From: Gammaproteobacteria bacterium
GTDB lineage: Bacteria > Pseudomonadota > Gammaproteobacteria > JAKEHO01
DNA: 36,200 bases
Direction of reading: 5' to 3'
Assembly (NCBI GenBank): GCA_027296625.1
Contig: JAPUIX010000068.1
Coordinates: 1-36,200 of the forward strand
Below the pieces are notes generated by a model. It ran no database searches. It saw only the letters and a list, made by a program, of their open reading frames with translations, and had not been told where the DNA came from. Shown here one piece after another: positions 1 through 8,617 of the stretch. The first letter of the stretch is position 1. Every line of letters starts with the position of its first letter. The translations under genes and the position numbers were made by a program.

Positions 1-732
1 AATCCCGAATGTCGACAGTACCTGCTGCGCCAGGCGTTCGAAGAAGCGGTTCACACCCATTCATATCAGTATTGCGTTGAATCGCTAGGGATGGATGAAG
101 GGGAAGTTTTCAATATGTACCGCGAAGTCTCCTCGGTACACGATAAGTCCGCGTGGGCGATGAACTATACGGAAAGCCTGGCGGATCCCAATTTCCACAC
201 GGGCACACCAGCCAATGATCAGCGCTTATTGCGTGACTTAATCGGCTTTTACGTAATTTTTGAAGGGATATTTTTCTACGTTGGTTTCGTGCAGGTGTTA
301 TCAATGGGGCGGCGCAACAAGATGACAGGTGTTGCGGAACATTTTCAATACATACTGCGCGATGAATCGATGCATATGAACTTTGGGATTGACGTTATCA
401 ATCAGATCAAAATCGAAAATCCCCATTTGTGGACGGAAGATTTCAAAAAACAGGCTCTAGAGATGATACACAAGGGCATAGAGCTGGAGATCCGATATGC
501 TCATGACACCATGCCACGAGGCGTGTTAGGGCTCAACGCCAACATGTTTACCGACTATCTACACTTCATCGCCAATCGTCGCTGCGCTCAAATTGGATTA
601 CCAGAACAGTTCCCTGGGGCAACCAACCCGTTCCCATGGATGAGTGAGGTAATGGATCTTAAGAAAGAAAAGAACTTTTTTGAGACCCGCGTAACTGAAT
701 ATCAAACGGGTGGGACCTTATCTTGGGATTGA
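1..732 (+). CDS. nrdB: Ribonucleotide reductase class Ia, beta subunit (3' part)
   Basis: The frame is open from base 1, so the N-terminus lies outside the window; 243 residues are visible. NrdB carries the diiron-tyrosyl radical that starts reduction of ribonucleotides by NrdA in the cytoplasm. In window numbering, E15, H18 and Y22 match the E-x2-H-x3-Y block that holds two iron ligands and the radical tyrosine of E. coli NrdB (E115, H118, Y122). The second ligand block lies around the FEGIFFY and [10 protein letters not shown] motifs. The C-terminus ([16 protein letters not shown]) is the tail that docks on NrdA and resembles proteobacterial class Ia enzymes. The radical tyrosine argues against a Mn/Fe class Ic protein. 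The gene is functionally unrelated to the C1 genes and converges on the minus-strand block that ends at 1183. Confidence 0.95.
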   Translation, partial: NPECRQYLLRQAFEEAVHTHSYQYCVESLGMDEGEVFNMYREVSSVHDKSAWAMNYTESLADPNFHTGTPANDQRLLRDLIGFYVIFEGIFFYVGFVQVLSMGRRNKMTGVAEHFQYILRDESMHMNFGIDVINQIKIENPHLWTEDFKKQALEMIHKGIELEIRYAHDTMPRGVLGLNANMFTDYLHFIANRRCAQIGLPEQFPGATNPFPWMSEVMDLKKEKNFFETRVTEYQTGGTLSWD

Positions 733-1182
733 GTTTCTACCGCGAAAACCTCCTTAGCGGTAAGCCAAGATGGAGCTTGGCTATTGCCTGGCATCCGCTC
801 GCCTCTTTTGGACGCCAGGCTTTCTTATGCAACACCCAAGCAATGGATATAAGGACATGATGCTTGTCTTATCGATACGGATAGCGTGTACGTTGGCCAT
901 GCAGACTTGAAAGAGAAGCCAAAGCCATCGTTGGACCCGGTCATCGCCAGGGGCCGACCACCCCCCGCGACGGAGCACGTCATTCAGACAGCCACCCTCG
1001 CGGGGGTCTCCAACGGGACCAACCAACACAACCTTCTGGATTGCTACCGCATCGCGCTTGATTTTGGCCTGGTGGCTGCAAGACGAGCACTTAGAATTTT
1101 GAATGCAAATCGCATCGTCTGACTTGCAGACATCATTACCTTATGCCGTGTTACCAACGGCGCATCCATTTGCACCTAGCGC
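733..1182. other. Convergent intergenic region without a supported gene
   Basis: This 450-bp stretch separates the nrdB stop from the stop of the minus-strand kinase gene. Apart from the hairpins near 763-826 it holds two weak 5-bp inverted repeats, near 1117-1131 (GTCTG/CAGAC) and 1144-1160 (GCCGT/ACGGC). These could help end the minus-strand transcript but lack a T tract. The small open frames here have no recognisable motif or ribosome binding site. Confidence 0.5.
786..826 (+). terminator. Probable nrdB terminator
   Basis: GCCTGGC (786-792) pairs with GCCAGGC (814-820) and is followed by TTTCTT. A smaller hairpin, AGCCAAG/CTTGGCT (763-769 with 776-782, 6-nt loop), lies just upstream. The main loop is long (21 nt) and the T tract is imperfect, so this is a moderate call. 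Confidence 0.45.
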
Positions 1183-1830
1183 CTACATTACGTCGGATAA
1201 TTCTCCAAGCTGACTCGCCCGAGGAACGACTCGGGTGCCGGGGGCGGCACCCAGACAAAGGGCTTTTGCCATCACTTCATGTTCTTTATCGCCCAACAAC
1301 CAAGTTTCAAAATGCACCTTTCCTATCATTGTGGCAAAGTGCTGATCAACGATCGCCTGACCAGAAAGATCAGACACCGGGACTTCAACCCAGTACGGGT
1401 TGAAAGACTTCACTAGTATAAGCCGATGGGCCTCGATGTGGCTCGCCAGCCAGGCCGCGAGGCTATCGGACGAGAACTCCCAGCTCGCAGCGATCGCGTT
1501 GTTTGCCACAGCCATCGTCGAGGGCAGCCAGATGGGGACGCGCGTCTCACCCAAAGCCTTACGTAAGTGATACACATCAGCCACTGGCGTAAGCTCCCGT
1601 CGGATCCCTGCCATCATGAACCCAAACTGATCCATTGCAGAAAGTGCCATGCAATGTGCGGTATCGTCAGCAAACTTCCAATATTGCTGCGCTCGGCGCA
1701 CCAGATTGGCAAACTTGCCGCCACCCGGCACGATAATTACGCGCCCTCCTCCGTAACGAACAAGCACCTCGAGCCAAGCGGGCAATGTTTTGGAAAATGC
1801 AAGACTGCCGCCGATTTTAACTACCCACAC
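1183..1830 (-). CDS. mfnE: Amino-acid-kinase-family protein, MfnE-like furan phosphate kinase
   Basis: A 215-residue member of the amino acid kinase superfamily. The N-terminal VVKIGGS phosphate-binding loop and the IVPGGGKFA segment are characteristic. In archaea, MfnE phosphorylates (5-(aminomethyl)furan-3-yl)methyl phosphate to the diphosphate during methanofuran synthesis; methylotrophs carry a homologue in their H4MPT gene islands. It lies in line with MfnF- and MfnD-like genes, which supports the role, but the substrate is inferred. I chose a GTG start at 1830: AGGAAG lies about 6 nt upstream and the conserved Lys-Ile-Gly-Gly-Ser motif then follows at once. A TTG at 1851 is the longer alternative. 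The chosen start overlaps the end of pabB by 14 bp, suggesting translational coupling. It appears to be the last gene of its transcript. Confidence 0.82.
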   Translation of the reverse strand: MWVVKIGGSLAFSKTLPAWLEVLVRYGGGRVIIVPGGGKFANLVRRAQQYWKFADDTAHCMALSAMDQFGFMMAGIRRELTPVADVYHLRKALGETRVPIWLPSTMAVANNAIAASWEFSSDSLAAWLASHIEAHRLILVKSFNPYWVEVPVSDLSGQAIVDQHFATMIGKVHFETWLLGDKEHEVMAKALCLGAAPGTRVVPRASQLGELSDVM

Positions 1831-3205
1831 GCTGTACTTCCTTTTGCTCAAACAATTTCAGCAGTGCAGCGGCTTTATCGAATGTCTCCTGATACTCCCC
1901 TTCCAAACTCGAATCAGCCACGATACCGCCCCCGGCCCAGCAGTGCATCCGGCATTCGTCGAAAACCAGCGTTCGTATCGCAATATTAGTGTCCATGTCG
2001 CCATTAAAGCCGATATACCCCATTGCGCCACAATAGACACTGCGGCGATGGGGCTCGAGCTCTTCAATGATCTCCATGGCACGTACTTTCGGAGCCCCTG
2101 TAATTGAACCGCCAGGGAAACAGCCCCGCAGTAAATCGAGGGCATGTTGACCGGAGGCAAGCTGTCCTGTCACGGTGCTAACCAAATGATGCACTGTTGC
2201 AAAGCTCTCAAGCGCAAACAGTTTAGGGACCTCGACCGTGCCGGGAGTACATGTTTTCCCCAGATCATTGCGTAGTAGGTCCACAATCATCACATTCTCC
2301 GCCCGATCCTTCGAACTTTTCTGAAGCTCCTCAGCCAACGACACGTCACGGCGCCTATAGGCTGAACGTGGGCGCGTTCCTTTGACCGGCTTGGTTTCCA
2401 CCCGCCGATTCCTGACGCTAAGAAACCGTTCCGGCGAGGAACTTAATACGGCTCCGTCTTGAATTTGAAAAAATGCCGCAAATGGGGCTGGATTAAGCCC
2501 CCTTAATTGAACATAGGCGTCCCACAGATCGCCTTCTACGTTCACTGAAAATCGCTGGGCTAGATTGACCTGGTAACAGTCCCCATCACGGATATATTGT
2601 TTAACGCGCCTAAAGGCCCGCGCATAATCGTCACGATTCATGTTCGAAGAAACAGCAGATAATACCGTGAAGGGATTATCGCCCGCTGACGACGAAGGTG
2701 ACTGATTCATATCTTCAAGCTGAGTCCATTCATCAAACGTACGTTGATCCCTCCCCTGTCCGACTAACCACGCACGCTTCTCCTTATGGTCAACGACAAC
2801 AGCCCAATCGTAGAGACCAACAGCCATATCAGGCAGATTGACGTCCTGTATCGTCGCCTCTGGTAGAGACTCAATACGGCGTCCTAGATCATAAGCAAAG
2901 TAGCCAATAGCGCCACCACAAAACGGTAAATCCATCTCGTCTTGCTTTACCTCTCCCAAACAACGCTTAAGCAACATAAACGGATCCCGGCTAGAGCATT
3001 CCTCCCCATCACGGGAGGAGATAGTGGTCGTGTCACCACGCGTGGTTAGCGTCAAATAAGGATCGGCAGCGAGGATATCGTAACGCCCGTATTGCGTCGC
3101 TGGATGCCCACTATCTAAAAACACGCACCACGTTCGCTTAGAAAGACCTGTGAATAATTCAGAACTATCGGCGACGTAAGGCAATTCTGTGATTCGCGGT
3201 TTCAA
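1817..3205 (-). CDS. pabB: Aminodeoxychorismate synthase component I (PabB family)
   Basis: A 462-residue chorismate-binding enzyme. Visible family motifs are PVKGTRPR (with the lysine that distinguishes PabB active sites), the VDLLRNDLG block, and GGSITGAPKVRAMEIIEELEP followed by YCGAMGYIGF. PabB, with ammonia from a PabA subunit, turns chorismate into 4-amino-4-deoxychorismate on the way to p-aminobenzoate. Its position inside an H4MPT block suggests it supplies p-aminobenzoate to the beta-RFAP synthase encoded at 11719-12720. No pabA or pabC is visible here, so those functions must be elsewhere. The start is TTG at 3205, overlapping the TGA stop of the upstream gene (TTGA), a coupled arrangement. 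The cytoplasmic reaction is well known for the family; dedication to H4MPT is inference. Confidence 0.9.
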   Translation of the reverse strand: MKPRITELPYVADSSELFTGLSKRTWCVFLDSGHPATQYGRYDILAADPYLTLTTRGDTTTISSRDGEECSSRDPFMLLKRCLGEVKQDEMDLPFCGGAIGYFAYDLGRRIESLPEATIQDVNLPDMAVGLYDWAVVVDHKEKRAWLVGQGRDQRTFDEWTQLEDMNQSPSSSAGDNPFTVLSAVSSNMNRDDYARAFRRVKQYIRDGDCYQVNLAQRFSVNVEGDLWDAYVQLRGLNPAPFAAFFQIQDGAVLSSSPERFLSVRNRRVETKPVKGTRPRSAYRRRDVSLAEELQKSSKDRAENVMIVDLLRNDLGKTCTPGTVEVPKLFALESFATVHHLVSTVTGQLASGQHALDLLRGCFPGGSITGAPKVRAMEIIEELEPHRRSVYCGAMGYIGFNGDMDTNIAIRTLVFDECRMHCWAGGGIVADSSLEGEYQETFDKAAALLKLFEQKEVQRVGS

Positions 3206-4248
3206 TGGCCCATCCTCAAAAGTTGGGCGACTGCCACAGCTGGTGCGCAGTCCGACGCTAACGGCTTTAACTCCAGCGGTGCGTCAATTAGTTCGGAGAA
3301 ATCCACAAACGGGCGAGCGAGACGGTTTGCCAAGTCACGCACTAGAAAACGGCCGGTCCCCGCCCCAATCAAAGGGGCATCATCAGCAATCACATGCCTG
3401 GAGAGGGTCCGTTCAAGCCCCTGATAGATCCGGGCAAGCTGCAGATTCGCAATGTATCTGGCGACGCCGCACCAAGGGTCAAATGGTTTCGCCGCATCGA
3501 GGTCTCGACCAAGCATCCGGGCAAGGCGGCGGGCACTGTCCTCTACACCTTTACTGGCACCATCCGGTGTCTCCAGTAAATCCGCATCCACTGGCAGTGC
3601 GCCAGTGAGCCGATAAACGTCTGCCATGGTGGCAAAATGCTCCGCTGCCAGATACTGCCATTCCCCAGCGAATGGGATCCTTTGAGTGACGGCTATAATC
3701 GGCGTCCGTGCGATGCCAGTATATAACAACTCATCATATTGCATGCGATCAGAATCAGTATAACCGCGACAACAGACCTCCCCGCCTGCAAATGGAACAA
3801 TGTCGGTAGTGGTGCTTCCAATATCGATCAGGATCCCCTCTGCGAGATGCATGCTGACAAAGCGGACGCTCGCATGCCAATTTGCGGAAGCGATCTCTGT
3901 TGTGTGTGCACTAACGCGCGAGCGTCCGACGAAACCCTTCCGTCCAGCGTAGATGCGCATATTCTCTTCTCCGAGGTGTGCCACCATATGCGTTATCAGG
4001 GTTGTGATCCCTATGGCACGGGTTTCGAACACATCTGCAAGCTCACCAGTAAAAGTTACCCCATGTTCCGCTGCAGTGTCAGGCAATGTATCTAGCGCAT
4101 TCTGCATTGCCGTCTCAAAGCGCTGCACGCCTCTCCATAGTGGTGACGGTAATTGCTTGGCCATCCGGAGCGAACCATCCATGCCTAATAAAGCCAATTT
4201 GAGATGTGCTCCACCCACATCCCAACCGACGATCCCGCTATTGCACAT
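3202..4248 (-). CDS. mfnF: Hydantoinase/oxoprolinase-like protein, MfnF-like
   Basis: A 348-residue protein with an actin/hydantoinase-A-type phosphate-binding start (GWDVGGAHLKLALL) and a second nucleotide-binding-like motif (LIDIGSTTTDIVPF) in mid-protein. This matches the conserved 'H4MPT-linked C1 transfer pathway protein' family of methylotrophs. Its archaeal homologue MfnF joins the aminomethylfuran diphosphate to glutamyl-tyramine during methanofuran synthesis. It overlaps the preceding MfnD-like gene by 11 bp and the pabB start by a few bases, so translation of the three is probably coupled. The ATG at 4248 sits directly before the conserved motif. Function in methylofuran synthesis is inferred from family and neighbours. 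Confidence 0.85.
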   Translation of the reverse strand: MCNSGIVGWDVGGAHLKLALLGMDGSLRMAKQLPSPLWRGVQRFETAMQNALDTLPDTAAEHGVTFTGELADVFETRAIGITTLITHMVAHLGEENMRIYAGRKGFVGRSRVSAHTTEIASANWHASVRFVSMHLAEGILIDIGSTTTDIVPFAGGEVCCRGYTDSDRMQYDELLYTGIARTPIIAVTQRIPFAGEWQYLAAEHFATMADVYRLTGALPVDADLLETPDGASKGVEDSARRLARMLGRDLDAAKPFDPWCGVARYIANLQLARIYQGLERTLSRHVIADDAPLIGAGTGRFLVRDLANRLARPFVDFSELIDAPLELKPLASDCAPAVAVAQLLRMGH

Positions 4249-5248
4249 ACGTCTGCTCCAAATTGATTACCACCGGTTCGTTAGAGAGTAAGGCGCTCGA
4301 TATGCTTTTGTTTCCCTCAAGCAATGACAGCACCAGTTCCGCAGGATTCCGTCTAATTGATTTTCGAAGCCCAATATAAGACGTTGTTAAACGAGGGTTG
4401 ACCTCCAAAACAACGGGGCCGGATGGCGTCAAAATCAAATCAATGCCAACATAGCCCCATAGCCCCGGGATCGCCTTCGTGACGTCATCTGCCAGTTTCT
4501 CAAAGAGCGCTCGCTTGTCCCGCAATCCGTTCACGATCATGCCCCGAAGACAACATTTACTCGCATTAATCTCAACTCGCTGCTGATTACACGCTAAAAC
4601 CTTGGCCTCACCATCACGACATAACATCGATATGCTAGCCGGAATTCCAGGGATAAATCGCTGTGCCACATGGAACTGTTTAGCCTTGTTATTATCAAGC
4701 CATGTTTTTAGTGCCTCGTAAGTTCGAAACAGGTATGTATCCTCGCAACCTACTCCGTCATCAGGTTTGATTATCCAACCTGTCTCGCTCAGTGGCAGAT
4801 CAGTTGAAACTTGGTGGGTCTCAACAGCAGGAATTCCACAGTTCAAGAGCTGGGCGCTGGTGGCTGACTTGCTGGTGGTCAATCTAATTGCTTCTGGGCT
4901 GCTGCCCAGCAAGATTCGATGACACCTTTGTGCCATCTCGCTCAGGTCTTCCAACGCCCCCCCTGTCTCGGGAGCAATAGGCCACACGGCATCGGCGTTT
5001 CTAGCGAGGGTCTGCCATAACTGCCAGCAGTCGCCCGCTTGATCGGGCGTCTCGACTTGGATTGGATGTCGGACTACATCGAGCCGAGGATCTCTCGCCG
5101 TTACGATATCGATTGCCGTGAGATCAAGAAGATCACTTACCAGGGCATTGAGCATCATGTCGCCCTCTAGCGCAAGTGCATCTGGCAAAGGCTCGCCCAG
5201 TACACCACCACCCGTGATAAACTCACATACAAAAATACGCATACTCAT
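4238..5248 (-). CDS. mfnD: ATP-grasp ligase, MfnD-like (tyramine/tyrosine-glutamate ligase type)
   Basis: A 336-residue ATP-grasp protein. It starts with MRIFVCEFITGGG, has a central ATP-binding lysine segment (GWIIKPDDGVGCEDT) and a metal-binding end (GYVGIDLIL...VVLEVNPRLTTSY). This matches the MfnD family, which in archaea adds glutamate to tyramine for methanofuran. The methylofuran of Methylorubrum extorquens has tyrosine and a long polyglutamate chain, so a bacterial homologue may act on tyrosine or extend the chain; that is inference. ATG codons lie at 5248 and 5242, and the sequence does not decide between them. The start lies only 4-10 bp from the divergent HisA-like gene, so any promoter must lie inside that gene. 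It leads the mfnD-mfnF-pabB-mfnE unit. Confidence 0.83.
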   Translation of the reverse strand: MSMRIFVCEFITGGGVLGEPLPDALALEGDMMLNALVSDLLDLTAIDIVTARDPRLDVVRHPIQVETPDQAGDCWQLWQTLARNADAVWPIAPETGGALEDLSEMAQRCHRILLGSSPEAIRLTTSKSATSAQLLNCGIPAVETHQVSTDLPLSETGWIIKPDDGVGCEDTYLFRTYEALKTWLDNNKAKQFHVAQRFIPGIPASISMLCRDGEAKVLACNQQRVEINASKCCLRGMIVNGLRDKRALFEKLADDVTKAIPGLWGYVGIDLILTPSGPVVLEVNPRLTTSYIGLRKSIRRNPAELVLSLLEGNKSISSALLSNEPVVINLEQTYVQ

Positions 5249-5252
5249 CCCA

Positions 5253-5960
5253 ATGTTGATTATTCCGGTTCTCGATATTCGTCAGGGACAAGTTGTGCAT
5301 GCCCGCGCTGGCCGACGCGAGAGCTATCAACCCATACGTTCCTCCTTGTGCCGATGCAGCGATCCCAAGGCGGTAATCACCGACATCCTAACCATTTATC
5401 CGTTCACAACACTTTATATTGCCGATCTCGACGCGATTGAAGGCACCGGAAATAATCACGGACTGATGGACGAATTATGCGGGGCGTTCTCATCGCTCAC
5501 CTTCTGGATCGACAGTGGCATCAAGACATCTTCTGGGCTGATTGACAACTTCCAGGGGCATTGTAAAGCAGTGGTTGGCAGTGAATACCAACAAGATTCG
5601 GGGAGCCTTTCGACTCTTCTGCAACACAACCCCCCTCCTATCCTATCCCTGGACTTTGCGGGTGAGAGGCTCCAAGGTCCCGACGGCATGCTGGAGGCAG
5701 CAAACCTGTGGCCCCAAGAGATCATCGTCATGAGTCTTACCCGTGTTGGCACGTCTCGAGGTCCCGACCTTGGCCGGGTTGCGCTTATCAAGGCATTGGC
5801 GCCTGAAAAATCGACCTACGCGGCCGGCGGTATACGCCATGAAAAGGACCTCTGGGCGCTCAAGAAGCTTGGCATCGCAGGTGCCCTCGTCGCAACAGCC
5901 CTACATAACCGGCGCATTGATCGGCACTCGATTGGCGCACTTTTAAATATGAACGGCTAA
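5253..5960 (+). CDS. HisA/HisF-related TIM-barrel protein of C1 gene islands
   Basis: A 235-residue protein beginning MLIIPVLDIRQGQVVHA, with phosphate-binding and strand motifs of the HisA/HisF barrel (LYIADLDAIEG, YAAGGIRHEKDL, GALVATALHNRRI). Such HisA-like proteins occur in methanogens and in H4MPT islands of methylotrophs and are distinct from true histidine-pathway HisA. The reaction is not known to me; a role in making the pterin or furan cofactor is inferred from context. It is the only plus-strand gene among twelve minus-strand neighbours. The longer open frame starts at 5118, but the ATG at 5253 gives the proper barrel start, and earlier codons would run through the mfnD start. It converges on fae. 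Confidence 0.78.
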   Translation: MLIIPVLDIRQGQVVHARAGRRESYQPIRSSLCRCSDPKAVITDILTIYPFTTLYIADLDAIEGTGNNHGLMDELCGAFSSLTFWIDSGIKTSSGLIDNFQGHCKAVVGSEYQQDSGSLSTLLQHNPPPILSLDFAGERLQGPDGMLEAANLWPQEIIVMSLTRVGTSRGPDLGRVALIKALAPEKSTYAAGGIRHEKDLWALKKLGIAGALVATALHNRRIDRHSIGALLNMNG

Positions 5961-6021
5961 TCGATTTGCGTTGGGCGTTTACTTACCCGGAAATGGGCGG
6001 GTGCTAAGGGCGCTTAGCTGG

Positions 6022-6055
6022 AAAAAAATTGCCCCGAGGAGTTCCCCCGGGGCAA
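6022..6055 (-). terminator. Rho-independent terminator of fae
   Basis: On the minus strand an 8-bp stem, TTGCCCCG/CGGGGCAA (6055-6048 with 6036-6029), is followed at once by seven T residues (6028-6022). It lies about 120 bp past the fae stop. The plus strand lacks a T tract after the stem, so it would not end the HisA-like transcript. A smaller hairpin GCTAAG/CTTAGC lies at 6003-6018. Confidence 0.85.
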
Positions 6056-6171
6056 CGGCTCGTAGACTACAGCACTCGGCACCGAGAACAGATGCGCCAT
6101 TGGCAAACTCAACGCCGAATTCACCGGGCGAAACCCCGACGAATCATCTTTCTCTGCGCCTTTTCGCGCGC

Positions 6172-6684
6172 TTAATTGTGCGCGGCGAAGGGGTGAGCAG
6201 CCTCGCCCTTCTTCTTGACTACCTCAGAGGCCTTGGGCTCACGTGCGACTGCACGCTTAATCGAAAGCTTAGTAGCCTCGTAATTGTAATCCTGAATCTT
6301 CGTGTTGTCCTCGGCCAGCCAGTGAATAAACACGCCGACGCAGATAAAAATATCGTCGGCCTCGTTAGCGGGGATGGTTCCATCCTCCACACAGTCCATC
6401 ACCGCCATAGCTACCGCACGCTGGGCAGGACCAAACATCTGAACAGCCTGGTCGGCGCTCTTGAGGGTAACCTTGTTAAACAGGATCGTATTGGGTTTAG
6501 CCGGCAGGTTTGGTGCAACCACGGCCATCAACGTATTGAACCCATCCTTCTGATTGGTCAGAGCGTTGCAAAAGGCCGTCTCGGCGGGACTGCCTCTTGG
6601 CCCCATAAGCAGGTCGACGTGCGCCACCTCATTGCCCTCGCCGACCAAGGCTTCACCTGTGAGTACTCTATCAATGACTGCCAT
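6172..6684 (-). CDS. fae: Formaldehyde-activating enzyme
   Basis: A 170-residue Fae, which condenses formaldehyde with H4MPT to methylene-H4MPT in the cytoplasm. The hallmark segments are [19 protein letters not shown] (containing the catalytic histidine region), [35 protein letters not shown] and the [10 protein letters not shown]...HPFAAHN end. Length is typical. The start at 6684 is preceded by GAGGAG about 10 nt upstream and gives the usual short N-terminus; an in-frame codon at 6735 would add 17 unlike residues. About 104 bp separate it from the preceding gene, and it has its own strong terminator, so it may also be made as a separate, abundant mRNA. The next step is catalysed by MtdB (10764-11690). 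Confidence 0.97.
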   Translation of the reverse strand: MAVIDRVLTGEALVGEGNEVAHVDLLMGPRGSPAETAFCNALTNQKDGFNTLMAVVAPNLPAKPNTILFNKVTLKSADQAVQMFGPAQRAVAMAVMDCVEDGTIPANEADDIFICVGVFIHWLAEDNTKIQDYNYEATKLSIKRAVAREPKASEVVKKKGEAAHPFAAHN

Positions 6685-6788
6685 TTTTAATGCTCCTCTT
6701 GTTGTTGTCCCGAACAATTTTTTGAATATAGACATCGCTGCCTACCTATCGTTTTGCTTATAAGAAAGGGGGCCTACACCCGGTAAGG

Positions 6789-7688
6789 TCAACCGGCCGC
6801 CAGGGTTGCTGTCCTGCGCCCGGTAACCCCGTGTTTTAACAGGTCTTCGAACTGAACCGCCAATTGGCTTGCCACGGTGAGATCCGCGCTTGTCCCCGGA
6901 TTGATCCCCGCGTGCTTAAGCCTTTGATCGAATTCTAGCAGAAGTGGAATTGCGCTTTCCGGGTTTTTATACGCATGAAAGCGAGCCTCCACTGGCCCCG
7001 CCATTGTATGAATGCGTGCTGCTGCCTCCTCCCCAAATTTTCGCTGAATGTGGGTATCTGGGACCCGCGCAAGAAAACTCAGGTAACACGCCACAACAGC
7101 CCATTCTACACTATTGTAGCGGCGAATGTGCTCAACTATGCACGGCACGCCGAAGCGGAAGATGTCGTCATAACCGCTTGCGTACTGATAGGCGATCCGG
7201 TCGCGTTGCTGCGCTGCCTCCATGGCTTCCTGCAAACTCGCCTTGGGTGAAAAATTTACATCATGCCGCTTGCTGTGTCCAAGTCCAGCAGGCGCTGCGA
7301 GCCGGATTGCCTTGAACGCGTCCTCGGCATCCCGCCTGTCCAGGGCCTCTAACACCCGAATCAGTCGATCCCGCAAGTTAGTCCCCCCAGTCTCCAGGAG
7401 CACCGCCTGGCTAAGGGGGGCAACGAGCAAGATGATCCCCAGATTCGTATTGCACGCCACTGCCGCCTGTGTCGCCTCGACGCTTCTCAGAACCCGCTCT
7501 CCTACCGAGAGCCCAGGGGCCCCTAGGATGGGTGCCGTGAGCTTGGCGCTACGTAGGAAATCATCGGCCGTCATCCCATGCCCACCGGCAAAGCGACTGA
7601 CATTGCCAGGCTTTAAGGCATGGATCTCGACGCTGCAGCTCTCATAAATAGCCTGGACGACGGCCGCATGTCTTTCCATGACAAGCAT
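6789..7688 (-). CDS. CitG-like (triphosphoribosyl-dephospho-CoA synthase family) protein of H4MPT island
   Basis: A 299-residue protein with CitG-family motifs: the KPGNVSRFAGGHGMTADDFLRSA segment, TNLGIILL, the GLGHSKRHDV region and a late MAGPVEARFH helix. CitG proteins transfer a phosphoribosyl group from ATP. A homologue is conserved beside mch and fae in methylotroph H4MPT islands (I believe Orf7 in the Methylorubrum scheme) with no proven reaction. A role in building the ribose-containing part of H4MPT is plausible but unproven. The ATG at 7688 overlaps the upstream TGA by one base (TGATG), a translational-coupling junction; the longer open frame from 7793 would overlap the neighbour by over 100 bp and is unlikely. 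Confidence 0.8.
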   Translation of the reverse strand: MLVMERHAAVVQAIYESCSVEIHALKPGNVSRFAGGHGMTADDFLRSAKLTAPILGAPGLSVGERVLRSVEATQAAVACNTNLGIILLVAPLSQAVLLETGGTNLRDRLIRVLEALDRRDAEDAFKAIRLAAPAGLGHSKRHDVNFSPKASLQEAMEAAQQRDRIAYQYASGYDDIFRFGVPCIVEHIRRYNSVEWAVVACYLSFLARVPDTHIQRKFGEEAAARIHTMAGPVEARFHAYKNPESAIPLLLEFDQRLKHAGINPGTSADLTVASQLAVQFEDLLKHGVTGRRTATLAAG

Positions 7689-8617
7689 CACGGTAAAACC
7701 GCCAGGCTGCCCGTAGCCGCGAGCCGGGCGCATAAATGATCCACAAGACAGCCACCAATATCCACCAAACACACTTCCTGCAAGCCCTTCCAAGCCGGGA
7801 TGCCATTCACTTCAATGACGTACAACTGGCCGTGACGATCCCGCATGAGATCGACGCCGGCATAATCAACATCCACGGCGCGAGCCGCCGCTTCGGCCAA
7901 GCTTTGGAGCTCCCCTCCAATCGTGACGGCCTCGCAGCGGGCGCCTTGTGCTCGGTTGGTGATCCATCCAGAGCCGCGCCGGATCATAGCCGCCCTGGCA
8001 CGGCCATTGATCACAAATACACGCCAGTCATACCAGTCGTTCTCACCCCGATCGACATAGGCTTGCAGATAGTAGACGCCGCCAAACACTTCCTCTGATG
8101 CCAAGTCTGAGGGGGAATTAAGCAACTTGACACCCGTCCCCTGCGAGCCGAACAGAGGCTTGCAGACCAACGGACAACCGCGACTCGCCTCACGCATTAT
8201 GATGGCACGGGCTTGCTGTTCGGATTCACAAACCCATGTAGCTGGCGTTGGGATCCCCGCGTGCTTGAGGAGAAAGCTGGTCATTGCTTTGTCTACCGTC
8301 CACTCAATTGCACGCGCGTCGTTATAGACAGTGACACCCATATGACGCAGCATGTGCAGCACATCGAGACGCAGAATGACCTGCTCAAGGGTCCCCCCCG
8401 GGATGCCACGTACCAGTACACCTAAGGGCAGCAAATTGTCGAAGCCGGGCAGAATGATCGAAGATTGCTCACCCGTCACCTCGATGCGGCAGTCGTTAAG
8501 CGACACAAACACGGCCAGAAACCCGCGATCAGCAAATGCATCTCTTAATACACGCCCGTGCCAACCGGGATCGTCCGTGACAATAGCGATGCCCTGATGT
8601 TGCAGCGCGTCAATCAT
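7688..8617 (-). CDS. RimK/MptN-like ATP-grasp ligase of H4MPT island
   Basis: A 309-residue ATP-grasp protein similar to RimK and to archaeal MptN (H4MPT:alpha-glutamate ligase). Key parts are the N-terminal domain with [26 protein letters not shown], the nucleotide-binding lysines in [16 protein letters not shown], and the metal-binding YAGVDLMRD...[16 protein letters not shown]. It corresponds to the ATP-grasp protein next to mch in methylotrophs (I believe Orf5). It probably ligates glutamate to a cofactor precursor; the substrate is unknown. The ATG at 8617 overlaps the mch stop by 8 bp. The longer open frame (to 8683) would add 22 residues without family resemblance. Confidence 0.82.
   Translation of the reverse strand: MIDALQHQGIAIVTDDPGWHGRVLRDAFADRGFLAVFVSLNDCRIEVTGEQSSIILPGFDNLLPLGVLVRGIPGGTLEQVILRLDVLHMLRHMGVTVYNDARAIEWTVDKAMTSFLLKHAGIPTPATWVCESEQQARAIIMREASRGCPLVCKPLFGSQGTGVKLLNSPSDLASEEVFGGVYYLQAYVDRGENDWYDWRVFVINGRARAAMIRRGSGWITNRAQGARCEAVTIGGELQSLAEAAARAVDVDYAGVDLMRDRHGQLYVIEVNGIPAWKGLQEVCLVDIGGCLVDHLCARLAATGSLAVLP

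Noticed and set aside
886-1122. Small plus-strand open frame after nrdB
   Set aside because: No ribosome binding site, no motif, and low-quality composition between two convergent genes.
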